This document shows positions 15,018 through 23,713 of a stretch of DNA of 64,000 nt, piece by piece. The DNA is taken from positions 124,001 through 188,000 of the forward strand of contig NZ_QJKB01000005.1 in NCBI RefSeq assembly GCF_003201815.1, written 5' to 3'. This stretch comes from Undibacterium pigrum. GTDB lineage: Bacteria > Pseudomonadota > Gammaproteobacteria > Burkholderiales > Burkholderiaceae_D. The notes under the pieces were generated by a model. That model ran no database searches and had not been told where the DNA came from. It saw only the letters and a program-made list of their open reading frames with translations. The position numbers were made by a program, and so were the translations under genes. Each line of letters begins with the position of its first letter. Position 1 is the first letter of the stretch.

Positions 15018-15043
15018 GCCCCCTGAAATCTTGCCAGGGGGGC
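15018..15043. other. GC-rich hairpin upstream of the sensor kinase gene
   Basis: GCCCCCTG and CAGGGGGGC flank a 9-base loop, with one bulged G. It has no T-run and lies about 50 bases before the kinase start. It could be a 5' leader structure or a regulator site. Confidence 0.4.
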
Positions 15044-15090
15044 ATGGGCCTATTGTCTATTATTAGCCTATTAAGAGCAGACGACATACA

Positions 15091-17166
15091 ATGCCTGCTA
15101 TTGCCATCAGCTCAGAGTCGGTTTTATATCTTCGTATGCAGACACTATTTTCAGCAAAGCGACCATCCAGCAAGTTAGCCATGTATGTGTTCATCGCCCT
15201 GGTTTGCATTGTACTGACGGGAAACAGCGCTTGGCAGATGTGGAAAACACATGAAATGGCAATGCATGCCGGTGATGTTGCAGCTGGCAACCTGGCACAG
15301 GCGATGGCCCAGCATTCTGGTGACACGCTCAGGGCTGTTGATGTCGCCATCCTGTCTGTCGCAGACAGGATAGAACAGGATGAGGGCTATTTGCTGCAAG
15401 CTGAAAAACTCAGGCTTTTGCTAAAGCGTGAGATGGAGAAATTGCCGCAACTCAAATTGATGACCGTGATTGCTGCTGACGGCAAGCTACTGGCATCCAG
15501 CAAACCAGACCCTGCACAGATCAGCGATCTGGAACGCGATAATCTCAATTACCACCAGACGCATGGCAGCAGTGACTGGTATGTCAGCAAATCAGCCAGA
15601 CTCATGCAGGACGGTAGCTGGTCGCTGTTAATGTCGCACCGCCTCAATGACAAACAAGGTGCATATGCTGGCATAGTCCTGGCGCATATTGACGTTGATT
15701 TTTTGTTGAAATATTTTAATAGCATCAACCTCGGAAAAAAGGGCTCGATTGCCATGCTGACGGATGATGGCACCCTGATATTGCGCCGCCCGCTGATAGT
15801 CAGTGCCCTCGGTAAAAAATATGTCAATAGCCCTATCTTCCGCGAACAGCTTGCAGTGGCAAGCGCTGGCACATTTACCACCACTTCCAAGCTCGACCGG
15901 GTAGAGCGTATAGTCGGTTACAGCAGACTGGAACACTTCCCCCTGATTGCCGTGGCAGCTTTGTCCAAGGGCGAAGTGCTGGAAGCCTGGCGTTCCAGCG
16001 CCATCGTACAATTGATAGGCAATGGCGTACTCATCATCATCTTGCTGATCTTTGGTGGTGTGATTGCCAGTCAATTTGAGCGGCAATTACGGGCCGCAGC
16101 GCAGCTCTCACAGCTATCAGCGATCATAGACAGTTCTGAAGATGCCATCTTTGGTGTCAGCACAGAGGGTATTATCACCAGCTGGAATACCGGAGCAGAA
16201 AAATTGTTTGGCTATAGCGCCCGTGAAATCATTGGCAAGTCAGCCAAGTCCCTGTATGCCGATGATGAAGGGGAAGTCAGTTCCTTGCGACTCCATAGTA
16301 TCGCCAGGGGTGAGCGCGTCAGTCATTTTGACAGCACAGGCCTGCGCAAGAATGGTGAGAAAATTCAACTCTCTATAGTCATGTCACCAGTACATGATGG
16401 TGAGCACAACGTCGTCGCTGCCTCAACAATAGCCCGCGATATTACCGAGCGCAAGCAAATGGATAATATGAAGGCGGCCTTCATTTCTACTGTGAGCCAT
16501 GAATTGCGTACGCCGATTACCTCCATACGCGGCGCTCTGGGATTAATGGAGTCGGGGACTCTGGGTGAACTCTCACCCAAGGCCATGCAACTGGTGCGTA
16601 TTGCCCACAATAACAGCAAACGCCTGACTGGCCTGGTCAATGATATTCTCGATATGGAAAAAATCACCTCAGGCTATATGCGCTTTGAAATCCAGCGGGT
16701 AGATTTGAAAGCCATCGCCATGCAGGCGATGGAAGCCAATGCCAGTTATGCACAAGAGCACCAGACTTCATTTGTGCTGACTGAATATCCCGAGTCTGCC
16801 TGGGTCATGGGTGACACTGATCGCATCATGCAGGTATTTGCCAACCTCTTGTCCAATGCTGCCAAATACTCGCCACCCAATGAGTGCATAGAAGTCCACA
16901 TCAAGCACCTCGATGAAGTTTTCAAAATCGAAGTAGAGGACCACGGCGCAGGTATTCCAGAAGTATTTCGTCCCCGTATTTTCGGCAAGTTTGCCCAGGC
17001 AGAAGAGCATGGCGAGAAAAACCTGGGTGGTGCAGGGCTGGGCTTGAATATTACCAGAACCCTGGTTGAAAAAATGGGTGGCAGTATAGGCTTTGAATCC
17101 GAGCTTGGTGTGCGTACGGTGTTCTGGTTTACCTTGCCTGCATCTGAACAGCGCCGGACAAGCTAG
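15091..17166 (+). CDS. Membrane sensor histidine kinase (Cache-PAS-HisKA-HATPase)
   Basis: A 691-residue sensor. One transmembrane helix lies near residues 30-50, then a periplasmic sensing region of about 250 residues of the double-Cache type, a second helix near 305-328, and a PAS domain beginning AIIDSSEDAIFGVSTEG. The phosphoacceptor is H470 in SHELRTPITS, and an ATPase domain with NLLSNAAKYSPP and GGAGLGLNI follows. No receiver domain is attached and no response regulator gene is adjacent, so the partner lies elsewhere. The start is uncertain: neither the ATG at 15091 nor the one at 15136 has a good ribosome site. Confidence 0.88.
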   Translation: MPAIAISSESVLYLRMQTLFSAKRPSSKLAMYVFIALVCIVLTGNSAWQMWKTHEMAMHAGDVAAGNLAQAMAQHSGDTLRAVDVAILSVADRIEQDEGYLLQAEKLRLLLKREMEKLPQLKLMTVIAADGKLLASSKPDPAQISDLERDNLNYHQTHGSSDWYVSKSARLMQDGSWSLLMSHRLNDKQGAYAGIVLAHIDVDFLLKYFNSINLGKKGSIAMLTDDGTLILRRPLIVSALGKKYVNSPIFREQLAVASAGTFTTTSKLDRVERIVGYSRLEHFPLIAVAALSKGEVLEAWRSSAIVQLIGNGVLIIILLIFGGVIASQFERQLRAAAQLSQLSAIIDSSEDAIFGVSTEGIITSWNTGAEKLFGYSAREIIGKSAKSLYADDEGEVSSLRLHSIARGERVSHFDSTGLRKNGEKIQLSIVMSPVHDGEHNVVAASTIARDITERKQMDNMKAAFISTVSHELRTPITSIRGALGLMESGTLGELSPKAMQLVRIAHNNSKRLTGLVNDILDMEKITSGYMRFEIQRVDLKAIAMQAMEANASYAQEHQTSFVLTEYPESAWVMGDTDRIMQVFANLLSNAAKYSPPNECIEVHIKHLDEVFKIEVEDHGAGIPEVFRPRIFGKFAQAEEHGEKNLGGAGLGLNITRTLVEKMGGSIGFESELGVRTVFWFTLPASEQRRTS

Positions 17167-17168
17167 CT

Positions 17169-17216
17169 GATCTGGAATGCAGTGCAAGAACGAAAATCTC
17201 TGCCTGCATCCAGATC
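17169..17216. terminator. Hairpin between converging genes
   Basis: GATCTGG-A-ATGCAG at 17169-17182 pairs with CTGCAT-CCAGATC at 17204-17216, a 13-bp stem with one bulge and a 21-base loop. It fills the 67-base gap between the sensor kinase and the Ter-operon kinase and probably ends transcripts from both sides. Confidence 0.55.
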
Positions 17217-17233
17217 GTCTCTATGCCCGATGT

Positions 17234-18730
17234 TTAGTTGAGCACCATCTGCACCACAATCAGGCGGCCACCATCCTGTTTTGACATCAGCAATTGCTTG
17301 CCATCTTCCAGCGCTATTTTTTCACCTATGGGCACCAGCGTTTTGCTGGCGACATCGGTCAGTTCAGGCATGCCTTCATTGACCAGATACCAGATGTCAT
17401 TGTGATAGACGAAATAGCCAACCCGCTTTTTCTGATCATCCGTCAGGCGTTCATTGGGGACGATATTGCGGTTGATATGCCACTGGAACAAGGATTGATT
17501 GGTGTACACCATCAAGCGGTGATTGTCAGGGCGGAAGTTGGCATCCTTGCGTGAAGAATATAAATTCAGTACCGGCAAGGGACCAGAAAACGGCGTCTTG
17601 CAGAAAGGGCAAACCGCCTTCGTCTTATTGTCGAAGATATACCATTTTTGTTCGCAAGACTTATTGCTGCATGGTTGCAGTAAATCGATAGACTTGACCA
17701 GGGCATTTTCCCATTCATCTGCCGTAGGACGTGCATTTGGGTCTTGCAAGCCTTCGGTAAATGCTTTCAGTATCAGCTCAGACAGATATGGTCCGGTAAT
17801 CTGGTAAGGGATCTTGCTGGTATCTTTCCACGGTAATTCAGATGGCTTGACATTGGCCAGCTTGATGCGGTTGCTGGCATCTGTAGGATGCTCGATGAAC
17901 AGCGCATTCTTACCCATCGTCAATTCTTCATCCTGCTGGGCGTCAGCAGCATGTACCTTGTCACCACGCAGGGGATGGCGGAACAGCAGATACATATAGA
18001 TGAGTACCGCCAGGGCATGCCTGTCAGTCACAATGGATGGCAATTTACGGTTGGGGTCATGCTTGTCCAGATGCGCCGTGGCGACACATTCCGGTGCGAT
18101 GAAATCAGGCGTGCCAACCACATCCGGCGGGTATTTGCCAGGCACAACCAGGCCGTCGATATCAATCAGGCAGGCGCGTCCAGTCGACGGGTCTATCAAG
18201 ACATTGCGATAACTGAGATCACTGTGAGCCAGGCCAGCCGAGTGCATGCGCCTCACCGCGCGCGCTATCATCAGGCATAGCTTGAGTTGCAGCATCCAGT
18301 CGCCCAGTTCACGCGGGTCTAGGAACTTATTGCGATTGCTGGCAGAGGCAAACCATTTACCTTCTTTTTCCTTGCCCTTGATTTGCAACATATCATTGTT
18401 GCGCGAACCAATCTTGAAGAAAAACTCAGGGTCGTAAAATGGCACGACCACACCTATCTTGCCATTGTATTCAACCATGGCGGTTGGCCAGCAAAACAGT
18501 TTTTTCCAGTAATCGCCACCAATCTGATTAAAAATCCGGTCGCGGTAAGTGCCGGTGATGACAGCGACACGTTCTTTGGTAGCGACGTCGGCTTCACCGC
18601 GAAAAAAGGCGACGACATAATTTTTGGTCGGTGAAAAATACACATCCTTCATGCCGCCAGATGCCTTGATTTCGTCGAAAAATTCAACGGTACTTCCATC
18701 AGAAGCGGTAAGGGAAACAATTTTACTCAT
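17234..18730 (-). CDS. Ter-associated Ser/Thr-type protein kinase with zinc ribbon
   Basis: A 498-residue protein with a kinase domain over residues 20-340. The catalytic loop is HSDLSYRN at 169-176 (D171, N176), the metal motif IDIDG at 189-193 and the activation-loop end GTPDFIAPE to 214. A two-pair Cys zinc ribbon follows near 350-380, then a C-terminal beta-rich domain that could be FHA-like. AAGGA lies six bases before the ATG, nine bases after the PP2C gene. A kinase, a PP2C phosphatase and vWA proteins next to TerD genes form the TerY-P triad described for tellurium-resistance loci. They are thought to control the Ter membrane complex by phosphorylation. The target is unknown. Confidence 0.85.
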   Translation of the reverse strand: MSKIVSLTASDGSTVEFFDEIKASGGMKDVYFSPTKNYVVAFFRGEADVATKERVAVITGTYRDRIFNQIGGDYWKKLFCWPTAMVEYNGKIGVVVPFYDPEFFFKIGSRNNDMLQIKGKEKEGKWFASASNRNKFLDPRELGDWMLQLKLCLMIARAVRRMHSAGLAHSDLSYRNVLIDPSTGRACLIDIDGLVVPGKYPPDVVGTPDFIAPECVATAHLDKHDPNRKLPSIVTDRHALAVLIYMYLLFRHPLRGDKVHAADAQQDEELTMGKNALFIEHPTDASNRIKLANVKPSELPWKDTSKIPYQITGPYLSELILKAFTEGLQDPNARPTADEWENALVKSIDLLQPCSNKSCEQKWYIFDNKTKAVCPFCKTPFSGPLPVLNLYSSRKDANFRPDNHRLMVYTNQSLFQWHINRNIVPNERLTDDQKKRVGYFVYHNDIWYLVNEGMPELTDVASKTLVPIGEKIALEDGKQLLMSKQDGGRLIVVQMVLN

Positions 18731-18739
18731 CAGGCATCC

Positions 18740-20599
18740 TTAGTAAACAATTGCGATGGTGCGGTCGTCGTGATTTCCTTGTGACCAGAAATCCAGCCAG
18801 TCCAGTAATTTCTGTGCTTTTTCATCGGTTTCTTCGTCATGCACAATCGCTACCGTCGCATTCAGGTCTTGCCATAGCGCGTCCCAGTCCTTGCTGCGTG
18901 CCAGGCGTGCCTCAGTTTCAAATTTCGGGTCAGAGACGCCATCCGACATCAGGATGAAGGCGGTGACATCGTCATACACATCGAAACGCAGGCGTTTCTC
19001 CAATGCTTCAGCGGTGACTTCATCCTTGTCCAGAAAGCGCGTCTGTCCCGAGAATTCACCACTGTCCACTTCACCTAGCAAACTAACGCCTTTTGTCGCG
19101 CTATACACTCCGACAGCGCCATCGCCTACCCAATAGGCTGCGCACAAAGTGCCGAATGAAAATTTCTTGCAAATGGAAATCAATGCTGTACTGGAAAAAT
19201 CCTTGGGCTTTGCATCAGCCACTTTATTGACTTCTTCCATAATTTTGACAACAGAGTGATAAGCCGCATGCGAGACTGTCAGGTATAACTCATTGCGTAG
19301 TTCTGACCACAATTTCTTGGTAAGGGCCGCATCCAGATTTTCCGTGCGCGCGCGTGAATACTTTTCAGCCGCAAGAGCGATGGAATCAGACTTGCCGGCA
19401 TTCAGAGTGTTCCTGATATGCTGCAAGGCAGTGTCGCAAATAATCTGCGAACCACGACGTGAATAACTGCAACTACCAGCGCCATCTGACACGATGGCAA
19501 TATTCCAGTCAGACTCTGCCAGATATTCTATGCTGAAATCATCATCGCGAAATGAACCCACATGCGCATGTGAACGACCGCGCTTGCTGGCAGCGACGAT
19601 ATTAAAATCCTTGCCCTTGACGAATTTTGCATCTTCATCAGGCTTCCAGTAAATTGCATCTTTATCAGAAGGCTTATTGAGCCACATGGATTTTGGATTA
19701 GGCGTCACCGTGATATTCAAGGTCGCCAGGCGATTTGATTTTTCATTGGTAAACCGGTAAGTGATGCGGATAGGGAAGTCCCCCTGAACCGCAGGTGTAC
19801 CACTCAATTCTTCCAGCTCATCGTTGTATCTCAAGCCCAGTTGTTCAGGAATGACGATATCAAGTATCTGATAATTCTCGCTTTGCGGCTGGTCTGGTGT
19901 TACTTTTGAAGTATAGGCTTCCTGGCATCGCGCATTCGAGACCACAAAGCGGATATTCTTGTGATCTGAAACGATGACAGGAGCTTTCGTTGTAGGCATA
20001 TCGCTGCTCGCAGTTGCCTGCGCGGTTGTCGGGGCAATTGTAGGTGCGATTGTCGGTGCGGCAGTGCCGGGCGCAGCGGGGGCCGATGCAGTAGCAGAGT
20101 CAGCAGCAGAAGCTGGGACAGGAGCAGAAGCAGTATCAATAGCCGGAGCCGGAGCAGGAGCCTGGCCGGTTACGGTATCAGGGGCAGGGCCTGTGTTGAT
20201 ATCGGCACCAGGAACAACTTGAGATGGTATTTTCATTGCATCACTTTCTGTATGACGCGCCAGGGCAGGGTTTTCAGGCCTGGCTTCTTGAGACTGGGTG
20301 GGCTTGGGTGGGGCGTAAGCAAGAGGAGGCAGTTCGCTAAATTCATGCTTTTTGACGCCGGCAGGCGTGGGCAAATCTCGTGGCGGGAAAAATTTCGATG
20401 CAGCAGAATGAGGATTGACCGATACAGGTATGGTCCTCTTGTAGGCATTGAAATCCTTGAGCATGTACTCCTCAAGTTTGTTGACAAAATTCTCAAAGCG
20501 TACATCACCAATGTATTGATCAATCTCGGATTTGCTGTTGCCATTTTGTTCCAGCAGTATGTGCGCATACAATCCTATCGCAGTGCTTTTTGAGCTCAC
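18740..20599 (-). CDS. PP2C-type phosphatase with Pro/Ala linker and Ig-like domain
   Basis: A 619-residue protein in four parts. Residues 1-60 are helical. Residues 130-205 are a low-complexity Pro/Ala/Thr linker with TIAP repeats. Residues 212-300 look like a putative Ig-like fold (ELSGTPAVQGDFPIRITY is typical of He_PIG-type domains). Residues 335-619 are a PP2C phosphatase with RDDDF, SDGAGS (D372), LMSDGVSD and HDDRT metal-binding motifs. PP2C enzymes remove phosphate from Ser/Thr; here the obvious counterpart is the kinase encoded just downstream. An Ig-like domain in a cytosolic phosphatase is unusual and may dock on vWA or TerD partners. Confidence 0.85.
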   Translation of the reverse strand: MSSKSTAIGLYAHILLEQNGNSKSEIDQYIGDVRFENFVNKLEEYMLKDFNAYKRTIPVSVNPHSAASKFFPPRDLPTPAGVKKHEFSELPPLAYAPPKPTQSQEARPENPALARHTESDAMKIPSQVVPGADINTGPAPDTVTGQAPAPAPAIDTASAPVPASAADSATASAPAAPGTAAPTIAPTIAPTTAQATASSDMPTTKAPVIVSDHKNIRFVVSNARCQEAYTSKVTPDQPQSENYQILDIVIPEQLGLRYNDELEELSGTPAVQGDFPIRITYRFTNEKSNRLATLNITVTPNPKSMWLNKPSDKDAIYWKPDEDAKFVKGKDFNIVAASKRGRSHAHVGSFRDDDFSIEYLAESDWNIAIVSDGAGSCSYSRRGSQIICDTALQHIRNTLNAGKSDSIALAAEKYSRARTENLDAALTKKLWSELRNELYLTVSHAAYHSVVKIMEEVNKVADAKPKDFSSTALISICKKFSFGTLCAAYWVGDGAVGVYSATKGVSLLGEVDSGEFSGQTRFLDKDEVTAEALEKRLRFDVYDDVTAFILMSDGVSDPKFETEARLARSKDWDALWQDLNATVAIVHDEETDEKAQKLLDWLDFWSQGNHDDRTIAIVY

Positions 20600-20614
20600 A
20601 ATATCTCCTGGACG

Positions 20615-21664
20615 CTAGCCGCGTGAACGATTGACATCAAAGCCATCGCCTTCACTATAGCCAAAATTACCCTCCTTGTTACAGGCCGGGCAAGTGGCTG
20701 CTCCCGGCCCTTTCAGGCACATGATCTGGCCACAGGCGCACATCGCAAAACCGATGGGGTTGCCGCAATGCGGGCAACCCGGGCTGCCGAGCAAGGCATC
20801 AGAATTGACGGTGCTGACCAGGGCACGCTGGTCTGAGTAATCATAATAATCTTTTTCCATGGGATAAACCCCGGTCAGATTAAACTGATCTATCTTGAAT
20901 GCATGGCCTTCCAGTTGCAGATGGTTTTGCAGGCGCTCATATTTGATCAGGTAAGGCAGTTTATTGGTCGAACACTGGCCAGTGACTACGACAATATCTT
21001 CATCAACCACAGCCGCATCGACGATATCACCAATTTTTTTCATGATGGAATCATCCAGCTTGGCCAGATTGACACCCTCTACATTGCTCATGGAGACGCT
21101 GCGGCTTTGCGCAACCACCGACATGGTGACCCAGTCGACAAAGCGTTTGAAATCTTCTTCAGAATTGGTATCAAGCAGGATGACATTCTCGGTCAACTGG
21201 CGCAGTGTGCCCAGTGCCGCATGTTTGCCTATGCCTATCGCCACCAGGGTGACTTTGCTGGCATATTCAGCCTTCCAGCGTGTCATGGCCTTGCTGATGT
21301 CGTCGGTAGGTTTGCCATCGGTCATGAGATAGACTACCGGCTTCCAGTCGCCTTTTTTGTCCATGGTGCTCTTGACTACATTGCGGTCTATCTCATCCAT
21401 CAGATGCATGAGGCCCGCACCCAGGGAGGTGCCGGAACCTACTGGCAAACGTGGCGGGTAGAAAAACACCAATTCCGTCAAAGGAGTCAGGGTGCGCGGC
21501 TTTCCCGCAAAGACAATGGTGGACAGATACACCGTTTCCAGTGCGTGCGGATCAGTTCTCAGCTTTGTCACAAGGCGCTCCAGGCCCTGCTGCAACTGAC
21601 GCAGATTATCTCCGACCATGGACTCAGAAACGTCGAGCATCAGGAAAATAGGTAGGCGGCGCAT
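20615..21664 (-). CDS. vWA protein with C-terminal zinc ribbons (TerY-C type)
   Basis: A 349-residue protein from ATG 21664 with AAGGA just upstream; an upstream TTG is rejected. The vWA domain has an intact metal-ion site: DVSES near the start, a conserved Thr in GSGTSLGAG and Asp in MTDGKPTDD. The last 60 residues hold CPHCGNP, CACG, and CPAC pairs that form one or two zinc ribbons, as in TerY-C domains. vWA proteins scaffold complexes through bound metal. It lies 15 bases upstream of the PP2C gene in the same operon. Confidence 0.85.
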   Translation of the reverse strand: MRRLPIFLMLDVSESMVGDNLRQLQQGLERLVTKLRTDPHALETVYLSTIVFAGKPRTLTPLTELVFFYPPRLPVGSGTSLGAGLMHLMDEIDRNVVKSTMDKKGDWKPVVYLMTDGKPTDDISKAMTRWKAEYASKVTLVAIGIGKHAALGTLRQLTENVILLDTNSEEDFKRFVDWVTMSVVAQSRSVSMSNVEGVNLAKLDDSIMKKIGDIVDAAVVDEDIVVVTGQCSTNKLPYLIKYERLQNHLQLEGHAFKIDQFNLTGVYPMEKDYYDYSDQRALVSTVNSDALLGSPGCPHCGNPIGFAMCACGQIMCLKGPGAATCPACNKEGNFGYSEGDGFDVNRSRG

Positions 21665-21687
21665 CAAAAATCCTTGCAAGAATAATG

Positions 21688-22329
21688 TTAGAGAACGACC
21701 TGGACTTCTGGTGGCGGGGGCGGCAATTCCACTGCAGTAGTCGTACCCAGGCTGGTTGTACCCGAGGTGACGGCATCACTGACCCATTGGAAGAAACTGG
21801 AAAAACTATTGCTGTCCATGGTATCCAGACTGACTACAGTATCTGTCAGCGCCTTGAGTTGGTCAGGCACACTTTTAGGGCCAGCTGCACAGGCAATGAT
21901 GGTGCCAAAATTTGCCTGCTTGACGCGTGGAATACTTTCATTGAATTGCAAGGTGTCCGACGGTTTGCCATCGGTCATGATGAACAACAGGGGACGCCAG
22001 TCACCCTTGGTTTCTTGCGTGGATTTCCTGACTTCGACAGCAGCCTTGTCGCAGATGAAATGCAAGGCCTCACCCAAAAATGTCGGCCCTGACTCAGGGC
22101 AGACTATTTCAGGAATGCGTACATCTTCAAGTGCAGTCATCGGCAAAATCTCGGTCACCTTGCCATCAAAAGTAATGATGGACAGGTAAACACTCTCCAG
22201 CGCAAATGGATTCTGGCGCAAGGATGCCAGCATCGCCTGTATGCCAACATTCACGGAGTGTATGGGTTCACCACGCATGGACCCAGAAGTATCAAGGGCT
22301 ATATAAACAGGTAAGCGGCGTCCGGACAT
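21688..22329 (-). CDS. terY: TerY-like vWA protein
   Basis: A 213-residue single vWA domain of the usual TerY length. The metal site is ALDTSGSMRG, with TDGKPSDT later. It ends in an unusual LPPPPPEVQVVL tail that is almost identical in the second TerY protein at 23021-23659. The two proteins are paralogues that flank a TerD gene. TerY proteins are part of the phosphorylation branch of Ter stress systems together with a kinase and PP2C. Confidence 0.85.
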   Translation of the reverse strand: MSGRRLPVYIALDTSGSMRGEPIHSVNVGIQAMLASLRQNPFALESVYLSIITFDGKVTEILPMTALEDVRIPEIVCPESGPTFLGEALHFICDKAAVEVRKSTQETKGDWRPLLFIMTDGKPSDTLQFNESIPRVKQANFGTIIACAAGPKSVPDQLKALTDTVVSLDTMDSNSFSSFFQWVSDAVTSGTTSLGTTTAVELPPPPPEVQVVL

Positions 22330-22343
22330 AGTGGTCTTTCAGT

Positions 22344-22997
22344 TTAAGTTGGGTCAAAGAGATAAGGACGGATGATTTGCATCAGATTGTCCGAATCCAG
22401 CGGCGTGCCTATGGCCTTGAATGCCCAGTTGTTGCCTTCACGCGCAAATTCTGCAAAAGTCAGTGCACTGCGGTTGTTGAATGAATTGTCACCACTGACG
22501 TCATAACGGCAGATTTCCTTGTTTTTGGCATCAACAGCGCGAATAAAGGCATTGCTGATCCTGCCAAAATGCTGCTTGCGCTCTTGCCCCTGATAGATGG
22601 CCACGATGAAGACGATGCGCTCATAGATAGCCGGTATCTGGTCGAGCTTGACGATGATCTGTTCATCATCGCCATCACCATCGCCAGTGCGGTTGTCGCC
22701 GGTCAGCCAGATGGCTCCTGAGGGATGCTTGAGCGAATTAAAGAAAATAACGTCACTGCCAGCAATGCTGGGCTGACCATTTTCGTCTTTGCCCAGATGC
22801 TGAATATTACCCTTGGGACCAAGCAGGACAGCTATCGCATCCAGATCAAATTCCTCTGCGGGGCCACTGAAGAGTTTTCCCAGAAAACCTTTTTTTTCTT
22901 CAGCAACGTCCCAACCAAGACCTATCGTCACTGTAGAAAGGTCATTTTCTTCCTTGCGCAGGCTGACGCCTTGTCCCTTTTTTAAACTGACTGCCAT
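22344..22997 (-). CDS. TerD-family tellurium-resistance/stress protein
   Basis: A 217-residue TerD-domain protein. It has the N-terminal VSLKKGQGVSL strand, GLGWDV, the calcium-binding LTGDNRTGDGDGDDEQI segment and the RKQHFG motif. A 20-residue insert (KKGFLGKLFSGPAEEF) before the first acidic loop separates it from the rightward TerD copies but is shared with the one at 29621. TerD proteins bind calcium and assemble at the inner membrane face with TerC. It sits between two terY genes in the leftward operon. Confidence 0.88.
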   Translation of the reverse strand: MAVSLKKGQGVSLRKEENDLSTVTIGLGWDVAEEKKGFLGKLFSGPAEEFDLDAIAVLLGPKGNIQHLGKDENGQPSIAGSDVIFFNSLKHPSGAIWLTGDNRTGDGDGDDEQIIVKLDQIPAIYERIVFIVAIYQGQERKQHFGRISNAFIRAVDAKNKEICRYDVSGDNSFNNRSALTFAEFAREGNNWAFKAIGTPLDSDNLMQIIRPYLFDPT

Positions 22998-23020
22998 AGC
23001 TACTCCTGAAATGTAAGAAA

Positions 23021-23659
23021 TTAAAGAACTACATTGACTTCGGGTGGTGGTGGTGGCAGGTCACTCAAACCTGTCGTTTCTTTCTTCTGCAAATCCACTT
23101 TCTGGCTGGTCGTCGCGATGGATGCGCTGACCCATTTGAAGAAAGCCTTGATGGTGTTGCTGTCAGCGGTGTCAAGCTTGACGACTGAGTCTGTGATTTG
23201 CGATAAATGAGTGGTGTTGGCATTTGGGCCAGCGGCGCAGGCAATAAAGGTGCCGACCTTGGCTTTTTTCAACTCGGCGATGCTATTGGTCATGTCATCA
23301 GTGGCTTCACCATCGGTCATCAGGAACACGATAGGCTTCCAGTCACCCTTGACTTCAGCACTGGTCACGGCCACTTCACGGGAAATACATTCCACCAGCA
23401 GGCTCAGGGCTGCGCCCATGGACGTGGTGCCGCTGGCAGTGATGCTTGGTATCTGGAATTGTCCCAGTTCTGTCAATGGCACGACTTGTTGTGCGGCATC
23501 TGAAAAAGTAATGACCGACAAATAGGCGGATTCCAGTGCATGCGGGTCTTGACGCAATGCAGCAACCAGCGTCTGCAGGCCATTGCGCACCGCTTCAATA
23601 GGCTCACCATGCATGGAGCCAGAGGAGTCCAGCAACAAATAAACAGGTAATTTTCTCAT
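23021..23659 (-). CDS. terY: TerY-like vWA protein
   Basis: A 212-residue vWA domain, the standard TerY length. It has LLDSSGSMHG as the metal site, ASGTTSMGAAL with the conserved Thr and MTDGEATDD. It shares the LPPPPPEV-x-VVL tail with the neighbouring paralogue. GAGGAA lies before the ATG at 23659. It is 54 bases downstream of the transposase-like gene, probably in the same transcript. Confidence 0.86.
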   Translation of the reverse strand: MRKLPVYLLLDSSGSMHGEPIEAVRNGLQTLVAALRQDPHALESAYLSVITFSDAAQQVVPLTELGQFQIPSITASGTTSMGAALSLLVECISREVAVTSAEVKGDWKPIVFLMTDGEATDDMTNSIAELKKAKVGTFIACAAGPNANTTHLSQITDSVVKLDTADSNTIKAFFKWVSASIATTSQKVDLQKKETTGLSDLPPPPPEVNVVL

Positions 23660-23713
23660 TTTTTTCTTCCTCAGGAAATGTAAGGGCTACAGAACAATTT
23701 TACGGCATTACTT

